Shown here one piece after another: positions 36,421 to 51,200 of a stretch of DNA of 64,000 nucleotides. Below the pieces are notes generated by a model. The model worked only from the letters and a program-made list of their open reading frames with translations, made no database searches and was not told where the DNA came from. The stretch spans positions 620,001 to 684,000 of the forward strand of contig QAOA01003631.1 of assembly GCA_003255065.1 (NCBI GenBank). Reading direction: 5' to 3'. Both the position numbers and the translations under genes were made by a program. Origin of the DNA: Cercis canadensis (Eukaryota; Streptophyta; Magnoliopsida; Fabales; Fabaceae). Position 1 is the stretch's first letter, and the number at the start of each line of letters is the position of its first letter.

Positions 36421-38440
36421 TAATTAAAAAGATTTGTATACATGAAACAAATGAAACACTTGGGTGTTGGGGATGGCGTGGCGAGGGTGGGGGAACCCTT
36501 TAAATATTGGGATTATTTTTTATTTTAATCACTAACTAAAATAATTGGATTTTAATTATTAACTCTCTGAAAATGACGCGGCGACCAAACACTACCCTGT
36601 ACATCCATTGGTTTCAAAGGTTGAGCTATTCCTACTCATGGTAATGTGCGCGTGAGATTACTACCGCTGTGTTGGACAGTGGAGCATTTGCCACGTAGGC
36701 TAAGTTATCAAATTGGGCTTAGCTGTTCACCTCTTCGGCTGACGTGGCTAGGGCGTCCCGGTGCGCGTGTCTCTGTAATGTCTGTTGGGTCTAGGTACAG
36801 CGGCAGCTGTAGCCTGTACCAGATCTGTTATGTGTTGTCGTATTTTTTGGATGGACCCACTGGCATAAGGTAGTAGACTCTAGTCCAACACCGAAATGAC
36901 GATAATGCTCTTGAGACTCTTATGCGGTCATTCAGGTGTCTGTCACAGAACATGTGCTCAAATTTCACCAAAAAAGACATGTCCTTTCTGTCCGGTCATA
37001 ATCCATCGTTTCCGTTTGTTTGGTTAAAAATTATTCTAAAATTACTCCTAAACCCTCAAATTACTTATGAGAAGTTTTCCAGTTTACAAGTTGTAACTCA
37101 AATTAATTTTCGACTTACTGTCTTCTCCTAAGGCACATAATTAATTAAAGTTAGATTTTTTAAGAATGTGATTGGTATGATTAACTATTACTATTAAGAA
37201 AGAAAAATTAATAGTTAACTATTTTAAGAAATAANAATTAAAGTTAGATTTTTTAAGAATGTGATTGGTATGATTAACTATTACTATTAAGAAAGAAAAA
37301 TTAATAGTTAACTATTTTAAGAAATAATAATAAGTAAATTATATTTTTAATTGTAATTTTTATCTCTTATATTAAATATACTTAAAATAAAATAAAAGTT
37401 ATACTCTTTAAATTTTATGCTTTGCAAGTTGCAACCCAAATTAGTTTTTTACTTACTTTCTTCCGATAATGCACAGATCAAATAAAGTTAGATTGTTTTA
37501 AAATGTTATTTGTATGATTAACTATTAAAAATGAAATATCAATAATGTAATATTTTAAAATTTTGATAATAAGTAATTTATATTTTTTTTAACTTTTTTT
37601 TTATCTCTTATATCAAATATACTTAAAATAAAATAAAAAATTATTCTCTTTAAATTTTATTTCTATACCAAACACACTCTAATCAATTTTTTTCATATGA
37701 ATGCTTTTAACATTAATTTTTTTATTAACAATTTTCTTTACAAAAATTAATTCTTGAAACAAGAACAGTTGATGCTCTTAATTTTTTTTTTTGTACTTTT
37801 GATTATAATTTTAAATTCGAACACACAATTTATAAATTTTAAAAATAATTTCATTAGCACTCAACTATAAATTGTTTGGTTTAATAATTTAAGAATGATT
37901 TTGATTTAGCTTCTAAAGACCTCAAACTATGGTTTGGACACATGATTTGAGAAGTTAAATCAAACACATTTTCTTAATGAATAATGTTAGTTTTACTACT
38001 AGGCGTCTCTCAATTTTTCATGACAGCTAATGTAAACACTTAAAGTGAATTCAATTGTGAAGCCTGAATTAATTGTAACGAAAAATAATGAGACATGTGA
38101 TTGTAAGAGTAGCATCACTCATTCTTAATAGCTGCATTGCGGTAGCAACCCAAAAACCCTTTCAAACATTCATTGAAAAGTTTCAAATCAAGGCCGAAGC
38201 CAATTCAACACGTTTTTCCAATCAGCTTCTTCTTTTTAACTCAAACTCAAGCATGCTTTTGCTACATTGAATTTGTTTTGAAATAATTACAAGTAATATT
38301 ATCTAAATTTAGGTCGCCACACTAAATCATTATTTTCTCTTAGAGGGTGTGGATTTTACAAATACCAAATTTTATCTTGTCCTTTTTATTTGTGCCAAAA
38401 CTCCAAAATTTTAAGTCAGTGAAGGCAATGTTGTTCATTA
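36421..38440. other. intergenic; AT-rich repeats
   Basis: Upstream flank of the ACR4-like gene, including ACGT-core motifs (CCACGTAG near 36692, TGACGTGGC near 36739). Between about 37140 and 37690 lie two related AT-rich repeat units of roughly 230 bp, sharing GTTAGATT, ATGATTAACTATT and ATACTTAAAATAAAATAAAA. They are probably remnants of a MITE family. The first is also duplicated around the N at 37235. Confidence 0.45.
37143..37327. repeat. 92-bp direct copies around single N (assembly join)
   Basis: 37143-37234 and 37236-37327 are identical 92-base copies on either side of the N at 37235, again consistent with unmerged contig ends. Confidence 0.85.
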
Positions 38441-38450
38441 CTTAATATTA

Positions 38451-38674
38451 GAGTAAAACTCTTTTTTAGTCATTAAAAAATGCAGCAACTGACAAATTCG
38501 TCTTCCAAAATTTTTTTATGACAAATTGGTCCTTAAATGTCACTAACGAACTCTATCGGATGACTAATTTGTCCGACGGAATAATAATTCAATGACCAAT
38601 TTGTCACCAAAAATTTTTAGATGACGAATTTGTCAGTAGCTATATTTTTCAAGGACTAAAAAAGAGTTTTACTC
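38451..38674. mobile_element. MITE, second GAGTAAAAC family member
   Basis: A 224-bp inverted-repeat element with ends GAGTAAAACTCTTTTTTAGT and its complement. The flanks carry CTTAATATTA at 38441-38450 and 38675-38684, a 9- or 10-bp target duplication. The arms match the element at 3096-3463 (shared ACAAATT, CAATTTGTCAC, AGTAGCTA and CAAGGACTAAAAAAGAGTTTTACTC segments). It is shorter inside and encodes nothing. Confidence 0.85.
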
Positions 38675-41600
38675 CTTAATATTAAAAGCATACAATAAAG
38701 ACCTGTCAATGGATGAGTTTACGGATGACAAACTCCCCATCACTGTGGTTTCTAACCCACCTTCATCTAAACTTTTTTAATTATTTATTGGAAACTATAT
38801 AATGAGAGGTATTTTTGTTTTCTCTCATAAATTTCATCTCACTATTTTTTAGGGAATTAAATTTGTGACTCTATACAATGAAACACTTAATGCTCTTCTA
38901 AAAAACTTACTAGTTTTAAAAAAGATGGAAACTATATATAATTGTTCCCTACTTAGAAACTACGACCAAATTAGAAACATAATGGTCAGAACGAGTATAA
39001 GTTTGTTAAAATGCCTAACCAGCCCAATTATATGCTAAAAGAAAAAGCAGGTGCTAATTTCATTCATCATTGCCCCCAAAAATAAATAATTTCCTTTGAT
39101 TTTTATTTTTTAAAAAAATGCATGTTTAACCCTTCAAAAATTATAAAATTTTTATATATATTCTTAATAATTATGATTTTAACCCCTTTAAAATATAAAA
39201 AGTTTCAACACTTCCAATTAAATTTAGATTAATGGCTCATACCAAAAAAAACAAAAAAGATTAATGCTATATATGTAAATATGAAAAAGAAAATATAAAT
39301 TTATTAATGTAGAAATAACATTACTCCTCTACTAATGGGTTTAGCTGTAGATTTGGAACCCTCTTCTGAGAGACTGTTGATAGGAGGTGGAATCACGAAT
39401 GCACATTGCTATATAATTTTTCAATAGAATACGATACGTGCCTCTTTGTGGTTATGTGGGCACGCCAGTGTCCCTTCAAGAACCTTCTCCATTAGCAACC
39501 AGACAGAGGAATGTTGACTGATATTGACACTTTTCTGTGCCTAATTCCCAAGAGATAGAGAAACGATTGCCTCAAAATCAAAGTTGTATGAAAAAGGTTT
39601 GAGTAATTAAGTATGATTAAAATGTATATAAGTTGAATTAAATTAATTAAAAACCACAAAATGTACATACTGCATAGTGTGCATGAAAGAAGTATAATGT
39701 ATATGCAACATTATTAGTGTAGAAGATATTGGAGCATGAATCATATTTTCATAGACTGTCGTCCACCATGACTGCTTTGAAATAGACTAAAATAATCCAT
39801 TGAATTAGTTATTTTACACTGTTTGATTGGATGTAGTTAGTGTTTACAGTCTCTTCCCCTTCGTTGGGGTGTCTTCTTCTTTGGATTTGGCACTTATGGC
39901 GTCAATGACATAAGATTTTTAGGGACAACGTGCATGATTATAATTAGGTGGCTACAACTATTCCGAATACTGCTCAATTTTGGATTATTGTGTCCTTCTA
40001 ACTATCCAAAACCAAACACGTTAAATTGATGTGCTTAGTCTTTGATGGAATCATCTACGGAGGGGCGTTGGTCGGATCAAGGGTATGTATTATTAATTTT
40101 ACTTTTTTTGAATGAAAATTTGATATTACAACGTTGCGAACAGATGGAAATAACACTCTACTCTTTTTCAGCTTATTAAATCATATTAAGAATGTTATTT
40201 AACAAAGACGAGGTTAAAGTTTATATATGAGTAGCATAAAAATTGTCACTAGGAAGATCCTAGAAATGAATACTTCCCCCTTTGTTCGCAAAATATAATC
40301 CAATTTCAATATGTATGCATTCAACTATGTTGATACGAAGAGAGGAAAGAAGGAATCTAATTTCCACTTGTAAATTTGTAATCCACATTTTTTTGAAAAA
40401 AAAAAAAAGAAGAATCTAAAGGAAAAATAAATGGAAAATCCATGACATAGGTTTTCGCTAAAGTTTTTAATTATCTTTCTGAAAGAATCTGGATCGATCG
40501 AACGCTTCATGGTTGAAGCTTGAAGCTTTTGCTACTATGGTCGTTGAGAATGTTTATTGCTTTTTGTAGTTCACAAGCAATTGGACAGCCGTACCTACAA
40601 AGTTTAATTTATTTTAATTAGTTTCAGAATAACATCACTTTGCTATTTAACTTATGATGATTCATTGATTCATCACTCGTCAGTTATTTTATGTGATATG
40701 GTCCCCATTATATTCTGAAATGACCCATTAGAATCTTCTGATAAATAATACATAATGGCATGCGTTAAAGGAAAGAATGGTGCAACTTTCGTGTTTAATT
40801 TATAGACTTTTTGGTAGTTTAATTATTAAAATCACATTTTGTCCATGTTTAGAATTTTTTTAAAAAACATAGTTGCACATATTTAGAAAATTTAATATAA
40901 TTTACAAGAGATAAAAAATTCAAGCATTTTTTACCCTAATATAAAAAAAAAAATCTTATTCAAAATCCAGACATTAAATATAATCTTTTAACTTTTTAGT
41001 AATCTTTGGAATAATAAAGATCGCATCTTGTACTCATCATCACTCATTTTTGTTTTTTTAACAAAATATTCATTCATTAGATTAAGTTATATTATAATTA
41101 AGTTGCTTAAAGTAAAAAAAAATCCTTTGAATANCTTAAAGTAAAAAAAATCCTTTGAATATAATGAAGAAAACAACATGAGTATAAAGTAGGATGTCAC
41201 AACTTGCGAACAAGGAAAATTAAGACCGTCCACGTGTATCGTCATCGTGCAAGAAAGAAAAGTTTAGATTTGACTTTTTTACTTTCATTGTCATCCCACA
41301 TTGAGAGTTGAGACCTTGTAAGATTCAACTATTCAAGTCATTCGACAAATCACTAGTACGGAACTACCCTTTAATAACAATGAAAAAACTCCCAAGTTAC
41401 TGGAGGGTGGAAAGTCCTGCACTCCCGCGTGTTGGAACCATATCTCCACGTAAGTGTTCCTTGAGTTCTCCTTATATTGAAGATAATAACTTCACTGTTC
41501 TGAAAAACATCAATAAAAAATGATATTCATTTTATACAAGTATATAACAAATTAGAATAGAAAATTAAAAAGGAAAAAGATATAACATTTTGATGCTAAA

Positions 41601-43110
41601 TAATTATACACCCACTAGGGGTGGGTTGGTATTGAGAGTTATGAGAACATGGGATGCTTGAATGTCGTAAGTGTAGGGGAGTGAGTTTCTTGTCTCCATG
41701 ATGGGTATGTCTATGAAATGATGAAGAATCTCAAGATTTCCAAATTTCAGCATTAAAAGATATTTTTCATACTAATTTTAAAAGGGTTATAGAATTTAAT
41801 GAAAATATATTAGTATATCAAATACCTTTTACATGATTGGTTATTATTGTCAAACTTGTATAAAACCATTTAAATTTTAAAGCTGAGAAATAGAGCATAT
41901 GAAAGAAATTGAAGGGAAGACAAAGAGCAAGTGGACAAGTGAGGAGAAGAAGGAAAGAAGGGAACTCAAGTGGCTAAAAGATTCCATCTCCTTCTTCGCA
42001 AGTGGATCTCCCAACAGTATACCACACCACACATTTTCAGTTCTCTCATCACTTTCCAGGACCCACCCCCTATGGCTATTGCTCCTTTTCTCATCTTCAA
42101 CTTCAACTCCAACTCCATTGCCTCTTCACTCTTGTTATTTATTTCCCAACTTATCATTTTCCAGCATCAACACACTACAAAATCCATATTTATTATGGAA
42201 AGCATAATCACGAGGGACCATTATCAGAACCATGTATCAGTTTGTTAAGACGAGTGTAGTGTTACCATCTCACTTAATTCAGTAAGTTTCAAATGGGATT
42301 TACCAAGTAATTTTGATGTCGTTGTAAAATTTTTGAAAAATTAAGTCATTCAATATGTAGTAAAACACATAATTTCTTATAAAATTTATAAATGACACGA
42401 TATAAGAAAACGTAACAATTTTTTTTTTTGGCAAAGTTTTAATTTTTTGGATATATTTTCTTACATCATGTTGTTTATACATTTTATAAGTCACATATTA
42501 TGTAACTTAATTTTTTGAGAGATTCGCAACAACATTAAAATTATTGGGTGAGTTTTACTGAAATTTACCCAATTAAATGAGGTGATAACACTATACCTTT
42601 CTAAAAGGATATGTAGCTTAACAACCATATATACGAGTAGATGACCTTTCAAATTAGATTTCCAACTATATTTTTGAAAACTCTAGTATTAAAAAACTTT
42701 ATTTTGTGAATTTAAATATTTTAATGTGATCTCTAAAAAAAATTTAATAGTCGAATACTAAATATTATATTACAAAAATTTCAAGTTTAAATCTGATTAG
42801 AAATAACGATTATAAATTACTCTGAAATTTTATCCATAACTAGAAGCAACTCAAGTAAGAAGGGGGATCGCCATTTATGGTTTCAACTATTTTTACGTCA
42901 TTATATATTGAGTTGGCTTAGTAGGTTTGACTTGTATTCTTTTTTATTTTGGATAAAGATTCCATAAGATAGATAATTATATGCATGCATTCATTCATTA
43001 GTCCCACCGAGAATAAAAATCTGGGTTCACAAAGGCCTTACCTCACTTGAGTCACTTCTCTTCTCAGTCTCTATCGCTGTATGGTTGCTCCCAATTTTAG
43101 GGAATACGTA
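38675..43110. other. intergenic, no gene seen
   Basis: AT-rich sequence. A duplicated 27-28-bp piece surrounds the N at 41134 (41106-41133 and 41135-41161). Overlapping open frames at 41899-42260 are pyrimidine-rich and show no domain. No RNA gene was recognised. Confidence 0.45.
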
Positions 43111-43749
43111 NNNNNNNNNNNNNNNNNNNNNNNNNNNNNNNNNNNNNNNNNNNNNNNNNNNNNNNNNNNNNNNNNNNNNNNNNNNNNNNNNNNNNNNNNN
43201 NNNNNNNNNNNNNNNNNNNNNNNNNNNNNNNNNNNNNNNNNNNNNNNNNNNNNNNNNNNNNNNNNNNNNNNNNNNNNNNNNNNNNNNNNNNNNNNNNNNN
43301 NNNNNNNNNNNNNNNNNNNNNNNNNNNNNNNNNNNNNNNNNNNNNNNNNNNNNNNNNNNNNNNNNNNNNNNNNNNNNNNNNNNNNNNNNNNNNNNNNNNN
43401 NNNNNNNNNNNNNNNNNNNNNNNNNNNNNNNNNNNNNNNNNNNNNNNNNNNNNNNNNNNNNNNNNNNNNNNNNNNNNNNNNNNNNNNNNNNNNNNNNNNN
43501 NNNNNNNNNNNNNNNNNNNNNNNNNNNNNNNNNNNNNNNNNNNNNNNNNNNNNNNNNNNNNNNNNNNNNNNNNNNNNNNNNNNNNNNNNNNNNNNNNNNN
43601 NNNNNNNNNNNNNNNNNNNNNNNNNNNNNNNNNNNNNNNNNNNNNNNNNNNNNNNNNNNNNNNNNNNNNNNNNNNNNNNNNNNNNNNNNNNNNNNNNNNN
43701 NNNNNNNNNNNNNNNNNNNNNNNNNNNNNNNNNNNNNNNNNNNNNNNNN
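43111..43749. other. assembly gap, 639 N
   Basis: A run of 639 N. Any open frame that spans it is an artefact. A gene or transposon end could be hidden here. Confidence 0.99.
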
Positions 43750-44568
43750 TTTTTTTTTACATTCAAATTTATTTTGCAAAATTTAAATTGGTCCTAATAT
43801 ATAAAAGAATGTAATTACACGTAAAATATGTCTTTGATAGAGAGAGAACAAAGCATTGCATGACATAATTTCACTATATTATCCGTTTGTTCCCCAGAAA
43901 CATTACATTTTTCAGGAATGGTGGAGTCTGATATAAATGGTGCCCAAGATTTTGAGTAAATCATCACTAGCGTTGTTTTCGTTTTTGGTTTTTTTGAGGT
44001 GCTATACTGCTACCTAGCTAGTTTATAACCTAGAAAGTAAAAACGCAGAATTCTTATTTGAAAATGTTTTACAATATAACATATTATTTCAAACTTTCAC
44101 ATAAGAATTATTATGATACAATTATCTAAAATTTAATTTAAATTTTCAATTATCACAAATAGAAACTCACATCTATTTGTAAAACGCATATGCTAGCTTA
44201 AACAATTATAAATTAGTTGTTAAATTTACGCAATTCCATAAATCTTCACAATAGTATACGAAAATCTACTTCAAAATAATCGTTACTAAAACTACGTAAT
44301 TGTATTATTTATCTGAGAAAACTGTTACATAAAATTGTGTACCTTTGCAACTTAATATTTAAGAAAAAGGAGGTGACAGCACCTAATTAAACTTTCTAGA
44401 GTGGCATCTCCCACTAGTTGGCATGGTCATGGGGGAATCCAAGTACCTATCATTGACCAAATATATGCCCAAATCGTTCTTGCTCCCAGCACTCAACCTG
44501 CACTTACATCCAATCCCACCTAGTTTTTTATCTCAATTAATATTATTCAAAACTACACTTAAATCCAA

Positions 44569-45145
44569 CCATGCAAAGTGTCTTATGCAGTGACGGGTCC
44601 TATTTGGTATCTAGCAAGCATGATTCAAAGAATGACATAGCTTGCATGCACGCCCGCACCCAGATTATTAAGGAAAAAAATTTTCCAGATAAGGTTCATT
44701 TGAACAAAGTACCATCTTACTCTTTCTGCTGCAATGAGAATTTAGGTCTTGCCTAAGTGGTAATAGGACAATTAAGTTGAACACAGGCCTTATAAAGGCA
44801 AACTGACAAGTGGTTGCCATGCTTTTCTATGTATAACCTTTTGTAATCTCTATAAANCCATGCAAAGTGTCTTATGCAGTGACGGGTCCTATTTGGTATC
44901 TAACAAGCATGATTCAAAGATTGACATAGCTTGCATGCACGCCCGCACCCAGATTATTAAGGAAAAAAAATTTCCAGATAAGGTTCATTTGAACAAAGTA
45001 CCATCTTACTCTTTCTGCTGCAATGAGAATTTAGGTCTTGCCTAAGTGGTAATAGGACAATTAAGTTGAACACAGGCCTTATAAAGGCAAACTGACAAGT
45101 GGTTGCCATGCTTTTCTATGTATAACCTTTTGTAATCTCTATAAA
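44569..45145. repeat. 288-bp direct copies around single N (assembly join)
   Basis: 44569-44856 and 44858-45145 are near-identical 288-base copies that differ at a few sites, with one N at 44857 between them. Both contain the same 61-codon open frame, which resembles no family. Most likely the two haplotypes or two contig ends of one locus. Confidence 0.85.
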
Positions 45146-45285
45146 CAGGGTCTATCTCCCAAGTCCAAAAACGGGAGAAACCCTAAAAAGATCCTAGAAA
45201 AAACACAAAAGGTACATGACAACCAACAATCATCATTGACTAAACAATAGTAATGTCATAAGCTGATGAAGTATCAACCCTGACT

Positions 45286-48200
45286 TCATTTATTATAACT
45301 AGGTATGGATTCATCTCCAGAGGAGTGGAAGTGGTCCTTTTCTCCTTCAAGAAGGCGCACAACCTGAAGTAATACAAGCTCTTAATCAGGTTTTGCACTA
45401 AAACATATTAAATAGAAGCAATAAAACAAAAATAGTCGATAACACTGGAGTCTCTGGTGATACACCAAGCAATCCTTGTACAACCATATTTTTGCATATA
45501 TTTAGGTATAAATTCGCGTGCAGTTCATGTCTAACTAGTTTCAGGAAGAAGGAATCCTCCGCAGTTGGAGGCATTTAGTATGCAGAATCCTAAACTTTCC
45601 CAGATATCTTAGATGTCTAGGTATAAAATATGTATGGGATTGAGATATAGTGAATTCGAAATTCCCAAAAATGTGTGAGAGCCATGTTTAATATGATAAA
45701 ATCTCAAATATCCAACTTAATTCTTATTTGAGTATATCAAAATATCTAGCATTTCAAAGGATCTTCTACTCTTATGATTTTGACAAGCTTAAAAGATATC
45801 TAAAAATATGGAGAATTGATGCCTGAAGACCTTCCACATTCCCATATTTAAATATGATATAGTCATACACAACGTAAAATATGCGAGACACCTTGGTACA
45901 TAAATATCCATGATAAATGTCCATATGGCAAAGGACTGCCAAGTTATTGCATAAAACATGTTTGGCAAATAGGGCTCTATCACCCTCAATGGCATATAAA
46001 GGTATCCACTCATGTTCAAAATCTCGTTAGCAACTTGATACGACATCAGCATATTTTACCACCAAACTTCAAAAAATTAAAAGCCAAGGTAATGAGGTGC
46101 AGTTACCTCCCCCATTGTTGGCCGCCTCACAGGGTCTCTTTTCACACAGTAGTATGCTGCTTTGGCCATGAGGTATAATTCATACGTGTCATATGACTCC
46201 CCAAGACGAGTGTCAATTAGTTCATGCAAAGTCAACTTCTCAATCAATGGCTCAGCCTAAAATTTCCCGCATATAATATTTTCAGGGTTAGTCAGGACTC
46301 AGTACTCAGGTTCTAATGTAAAAAAGAAACAGAACCTTGTTTCATGCTTATAGTGTAAGTGTATCAAAAACTTTAATGAGCTGGCAACATGAAAAAGACG
46401 TATAATATTTAAAGACATAAATTGTAGAAGGCATACCCATTGTCGAAGAGATGGTTGGTGATCTGGGTTCTTAGAATCAACCAACTTGCGTCCTGATATC
46501 AACTGTAACAGAACAACGCCATAAGCAAACACATCTGTCCGCACAGAAACAATACCTTCTTCAGCATACTCAGGAGCAAGGTATCTACATGAACAAAAAT
46601 CATGTTTATGATAGCTGTTTTATAACTTTGAAATAAGAAAGCGTATAATTTAGCCTGCTAGTAAGTGAAGATTAAACAAGTCCTCACCCGAATGTGCCCA
46701 AAATCCTAGTATACAATGTATCATCATCACCAGTCTTCCATTTGGCAAGGCCAAAGTCGCCTAGCTGCATTTAAAAAAACACTTTATTAACACAATCAAT
46801 CCTCTATTGTGATAAAGTAATTGCTATAATGTAATTTCTGACAGACCACTAAAAGATCCACCATAATGTATTCAACGAAAGTTTTAATTCTTAATTTCTG
46901 ACATAGGAACAAATGACAGGAAGTAGTTTAGAAATGCAATATCATCAGAGATAAGGAATGCTGGAGTCACTATTTTAAATAGGTAACATGCTTTTAGCTA
47001 ATAACCACTTGATTTTATTTATTGCAAAGAAACACTGGCGAAAGGTGAGTGGTTCCAATTCGCAAAAACTAGAGACCAAGGAAAGTTGCATGAAATTTTG
47101 GTACATTTCATTTTCACTAAAGAGAGAAGAGACACAGTTCGGGGAACAAATGGTTCCGGGAACTTGGGATGACAGCAAGTGCTAGAGACTGACTAGCATG
47201 GGCAAAGGAAAAGATCACAAAATACGCAGTCGCAGAAAATAAACGACTCAGACACATAAAAAGTAATTGTAAACGAATTGGGATTATAAGATCTCTCTAC
47301 AACAAAACCATTCTGCGGATAAGTTATTATCATTGTTTACTCTAGAGATATTGTGGAACCTATTGCCCAGATCATGCAAAACATGTTAACAGTTATTCAA
47401 AGTTCATGGGCATAGAGAACATATAACTATGAATCATTTAAGAGAGTTGCCAGGGCACAGAAACCTATTGATGAACCAATTATCCCCCTCCCTCCCAGCC
47501 CAATCCTGTTCTAATTGATAAGAATTGCTGAAGCAGCAACAGTGCATATCAAGAAGCATAAATGCCAAATCTTTTGTTTCAAGCAGTAAATTAAAACAGG
47601 AGTTTGTGTGTGCAACGGAAATATGATCGAAAAAAAAGTAGCCTCCTGAAATGGAGACCAAGAAGGGGAATAGTGAGATTCAGACAAAATATGTTCGACC
47701 AAATAAAACTTTATACTTTGTCCCTGAAACTTTTGTTGAAGAACAAGAAACAAAGAAAGGAAATCAGGATTCCCCCATGTTTCTCTGATCACTAATTACT
47801 ATAAAAAATACTTAAGAAACCATTTATTGAAGTAAATGGAATTGGAATAACAGCCTCGTCAGCTACCAAGAAAGTAAAAGATATAAATTTAATTTACCAT
47901 GGGAACAAAATCATGGGTGAGGAGTATATTGCTTGGTCGCATGTCCCGATGAATAATAGGACCTCCACGGCATTCCTCATGTAGAAAACGCAATCCCTTT
48001 GCGGTTCCAATAGCAATAGCATATCTTTGGTGCCAGTCAAGAACTGTCGAATTTTTATCTGAAAAAATGTTCCCCTGGATTCATAAATCTAAACGTTTAT
48101 GTAGAGAGAGATTGATTCGTAGAGACACGATAAACCTATAGGTATATACCATATAAATGCCAGTGAAGAGACTTGTTGCAAATATATTCATATACGAGAA

Positions 48201-51200
48201 TATTTTTCCTTTCCTTGCAACAGTAACCCAACAGCATCACTATGTTCTTGTGTCGAGCAAAACTTAAGACATAAACCTCAGAATGGAATTCAGTAAAACC
48301 CTGTCTACTTTCTTCTTTCCTAACCTTTGCTGCAATTTGCTGTCCATCTCTAAGCACACCCTTGTATACATATCCATATCCACCTTCACCTAATAAGTTA
48401 TCCTCTGAAAATTCATTTGTTGCAAGCAGTATGTCAGAATAGCTGAACGTCATTGAGTCCTTGGCATACAACTGAGTCCTTGTGCCACAACCATAACAAA
48501 GAATTGGTGCATCTGAAGACTTCGGTAGGAAGCCAAATTTATTTTGCTTTTTGATTATCTGAGAAGTCATGGAATTTTTGTAGTCTCCTTTGATGCTGAT
48601 GCCTGGGAAACACAATAAAATTCTCATTAATTTGAATAGAAAATAGGGGGTCTCCCCACACACTATTGGACCTTTGATGAACAGCCCCTTTCAATTTTAA
48701 AATACATCAGTTGAGTCCTTTTTCTCATGAGGTTAATCAAGTTGCCTTGTGCGGCAAATTTCATTTATTGCCCAAACGAGAATAAAAAAGAAAGGGCATC
48801 TGTCAATGAGTAGTGCATCCAATTGCCAGGGTTCAATCTAAGGAATCCCAAAGAACATAAAATTATTCAGATAAACTAAATAAAATAATTTTAATATCAC
48901 ATAGCAAGAAACAAGATTTTTGCACATAATATACTTCTGAATAGGAGTGTATTATGTGTTGAATTTTCCAGAGAAGCATCACTTCCTAACATATGAAATA
49001 ATAACACTACAAAAATGCTTGATTGCAGAAAGTATAACATCTTTAAGACTTGGATTTAAAATGTATATATATGTATCAACGTATCATGTAAATCTTAGAC
49101 AGGCTTCCTAACCTGATTTTTCGTGCTTAGAAGAAGATCCAAAGTCTGATGATAGACTGCGATCCCGTGACCTATTAGCATATGGGCCATCAGAGGAATT
49201 CATGGATGCAGGATAGCTTTTGCAAGAGATAATGGAATGCTCAATGTCTTCAATTCTATGACAATCTGATAGTGGAATAAACTTGGACAAAGAATAGACA
49301 AGCTTGTGTTCCGTGAAATCTACTTCTTTTGTATGATAAGATCTCAAGATATCCAGAGACAAGTCATCTTTTACCAATGCGATCTTACATGTTATCTTGC
49401 TAAGGTAGAATCTCAGATCTCGTCGAAGGTGTCTGTTAAAGTTGGCCAGTTGCAATTTAAACTAATCATGGGGAAACACAAGGCATACATCTTTTTGGAT
49501 AATTGATCAAGCGTCACAAAAGAATTAGATTGGGTGATATCCACGAGTGATAAGTTTACCCAAGACATATCTATTGAAAGAAAAGATAGGGACCAAAACA
49601 GGAAGAACAGAAACAATAGAAACACCCACATACTATGGACAAAGAGCAGAATAAAATGAACATGAAGATGTCATGAACAGGAGAACAAAGACAAAATACA
49701 CAGTTCTAGTGTTTGACACAAAAGTGTGCACTAGATGTCCATGCTTTACACTGATTACCCACAAGTTTATTTGTATGAAATTTCCATATTTAAGAAAGCA
49801 TAAATTTTATTACAAAATAATAAGTGTGTGTTACATATGCCTATTGCCAATTCTAGGCATAAACACAAATTACTACTGTATCAATCAGAGTAGTGTTATT
49901 CTCACACTCTTTCTTTACACCTACACACATGACAGCATCCGAGTTTAACTCGATCAACTAAAACTTTATAAGATCCTACTAAAGATTTAATCAACTGTAC
50001 ACGATTTACACCTTTTCAAAAGGTGCGGACCTATTGTTTCCCTATTAAAAAACATACAGCAAAATGTAGCTGTAATGTCCTCAAATGGTCAATTTACAAG
50101 TGCAGAGAAAGTAATACCTATCGAGTATAACCCAAGCTGCGTTGTAGTTTGTAACCTCTTGTATAATAACCTGTCTGATTGGAAATCCCGCAGTGACTTT
50201 GACTTCAATGCTAATCTGAACAATCAATTTAAACATGATGAACCGAAAATAGATGTTTAATTGAAAGCATTGACCCGAAGAGTGATGTTATTTAATCAGA
50301 CGAAAAGTATAACACCATGTGGTTAAAGAGGAATGATGGATGCAGGCAGAAAAAGGGTAAAAAGATACTGTCTCTCCATCGGATTCAGAATGCCACATCT
50401 TATTATTTCTCTTATAATATTCTCATGAGTAAGATGATGGAAGAAATTAACAGATATCCTTTCACATATGAAAACTCACTGAGCTTCCCTCTCAGAAGAG
50501 TTGTTGGTTGTGAATGGGTTTTAATTGTTAAACATAATATATGCGGTAGTATTTTGGTAAAGGCGAGAACCAGGCATTTAAAGTAATGATGGTAGAACTA
50601 CGATATATCGTCATTCTCAAGAACAGATGCCATATATATATATATGCATTAAACAGAAGAAGTGTACGCCATAATAGCAGTTGGTCGTACAAACGCAATA
50701 GTTGAATTATTAACTTCGTTATCTGCATAATTAAACATATAGTATTTTTATTAAGAGAATTGCATGATATTTGAGAAAATCTTGTGGAACTTAATATTAC
50801 CCCTGCATTTTCATAATCTTCATGACTTGGCAGAAGCACGCTTGCATATGCTTCAACTTTCTTGTTAACCCCCTCCTCCATTGCATGAAAATTGGTGCCA
50901 GCAAAAGATTCGGGGGATGCTAATGTCTGGTACCCCACTGTTAATCCAAAGGAAGGAAGAAACAAAAGAGTCATACAATCATTAAAATGAGTTGACAGCA
51001 TCCCAGGGGACAGGGGATCTATGTCAATTTCACAGTCAAGTAGATCAATTTCGAATAAGTAAAACAAGTTTTGCACTGAATTGGCAGCTCTTCAATTTAA
51101 GGTGATGCCTAGAGAATGACAAGATACGAGAAAATTTTCATCTAAGAATGCAAATCCCAATACCATGCGAGATATTGGTTGATATAATATAAGTAACTAT

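Noticed and set aside
41899..42260. Three overlapping open frames of 85-102 codons
   Set aside because: They owe their length to a pyrimidine-rich, stop-poor tract; the residue pattern (S, P, F, L runs) has no domain.
43027..43797. Long open frames of 230-250 codons on both strands
   Set aside because: They consist almost wholly of N from the assembly gap.
44571..45045. Two tandem 61-codon open frames, apparently a duplicated small gene
   Set aside because: The copies flank a single N and are best explained as an assembly duplication; the peptide resembles no family.
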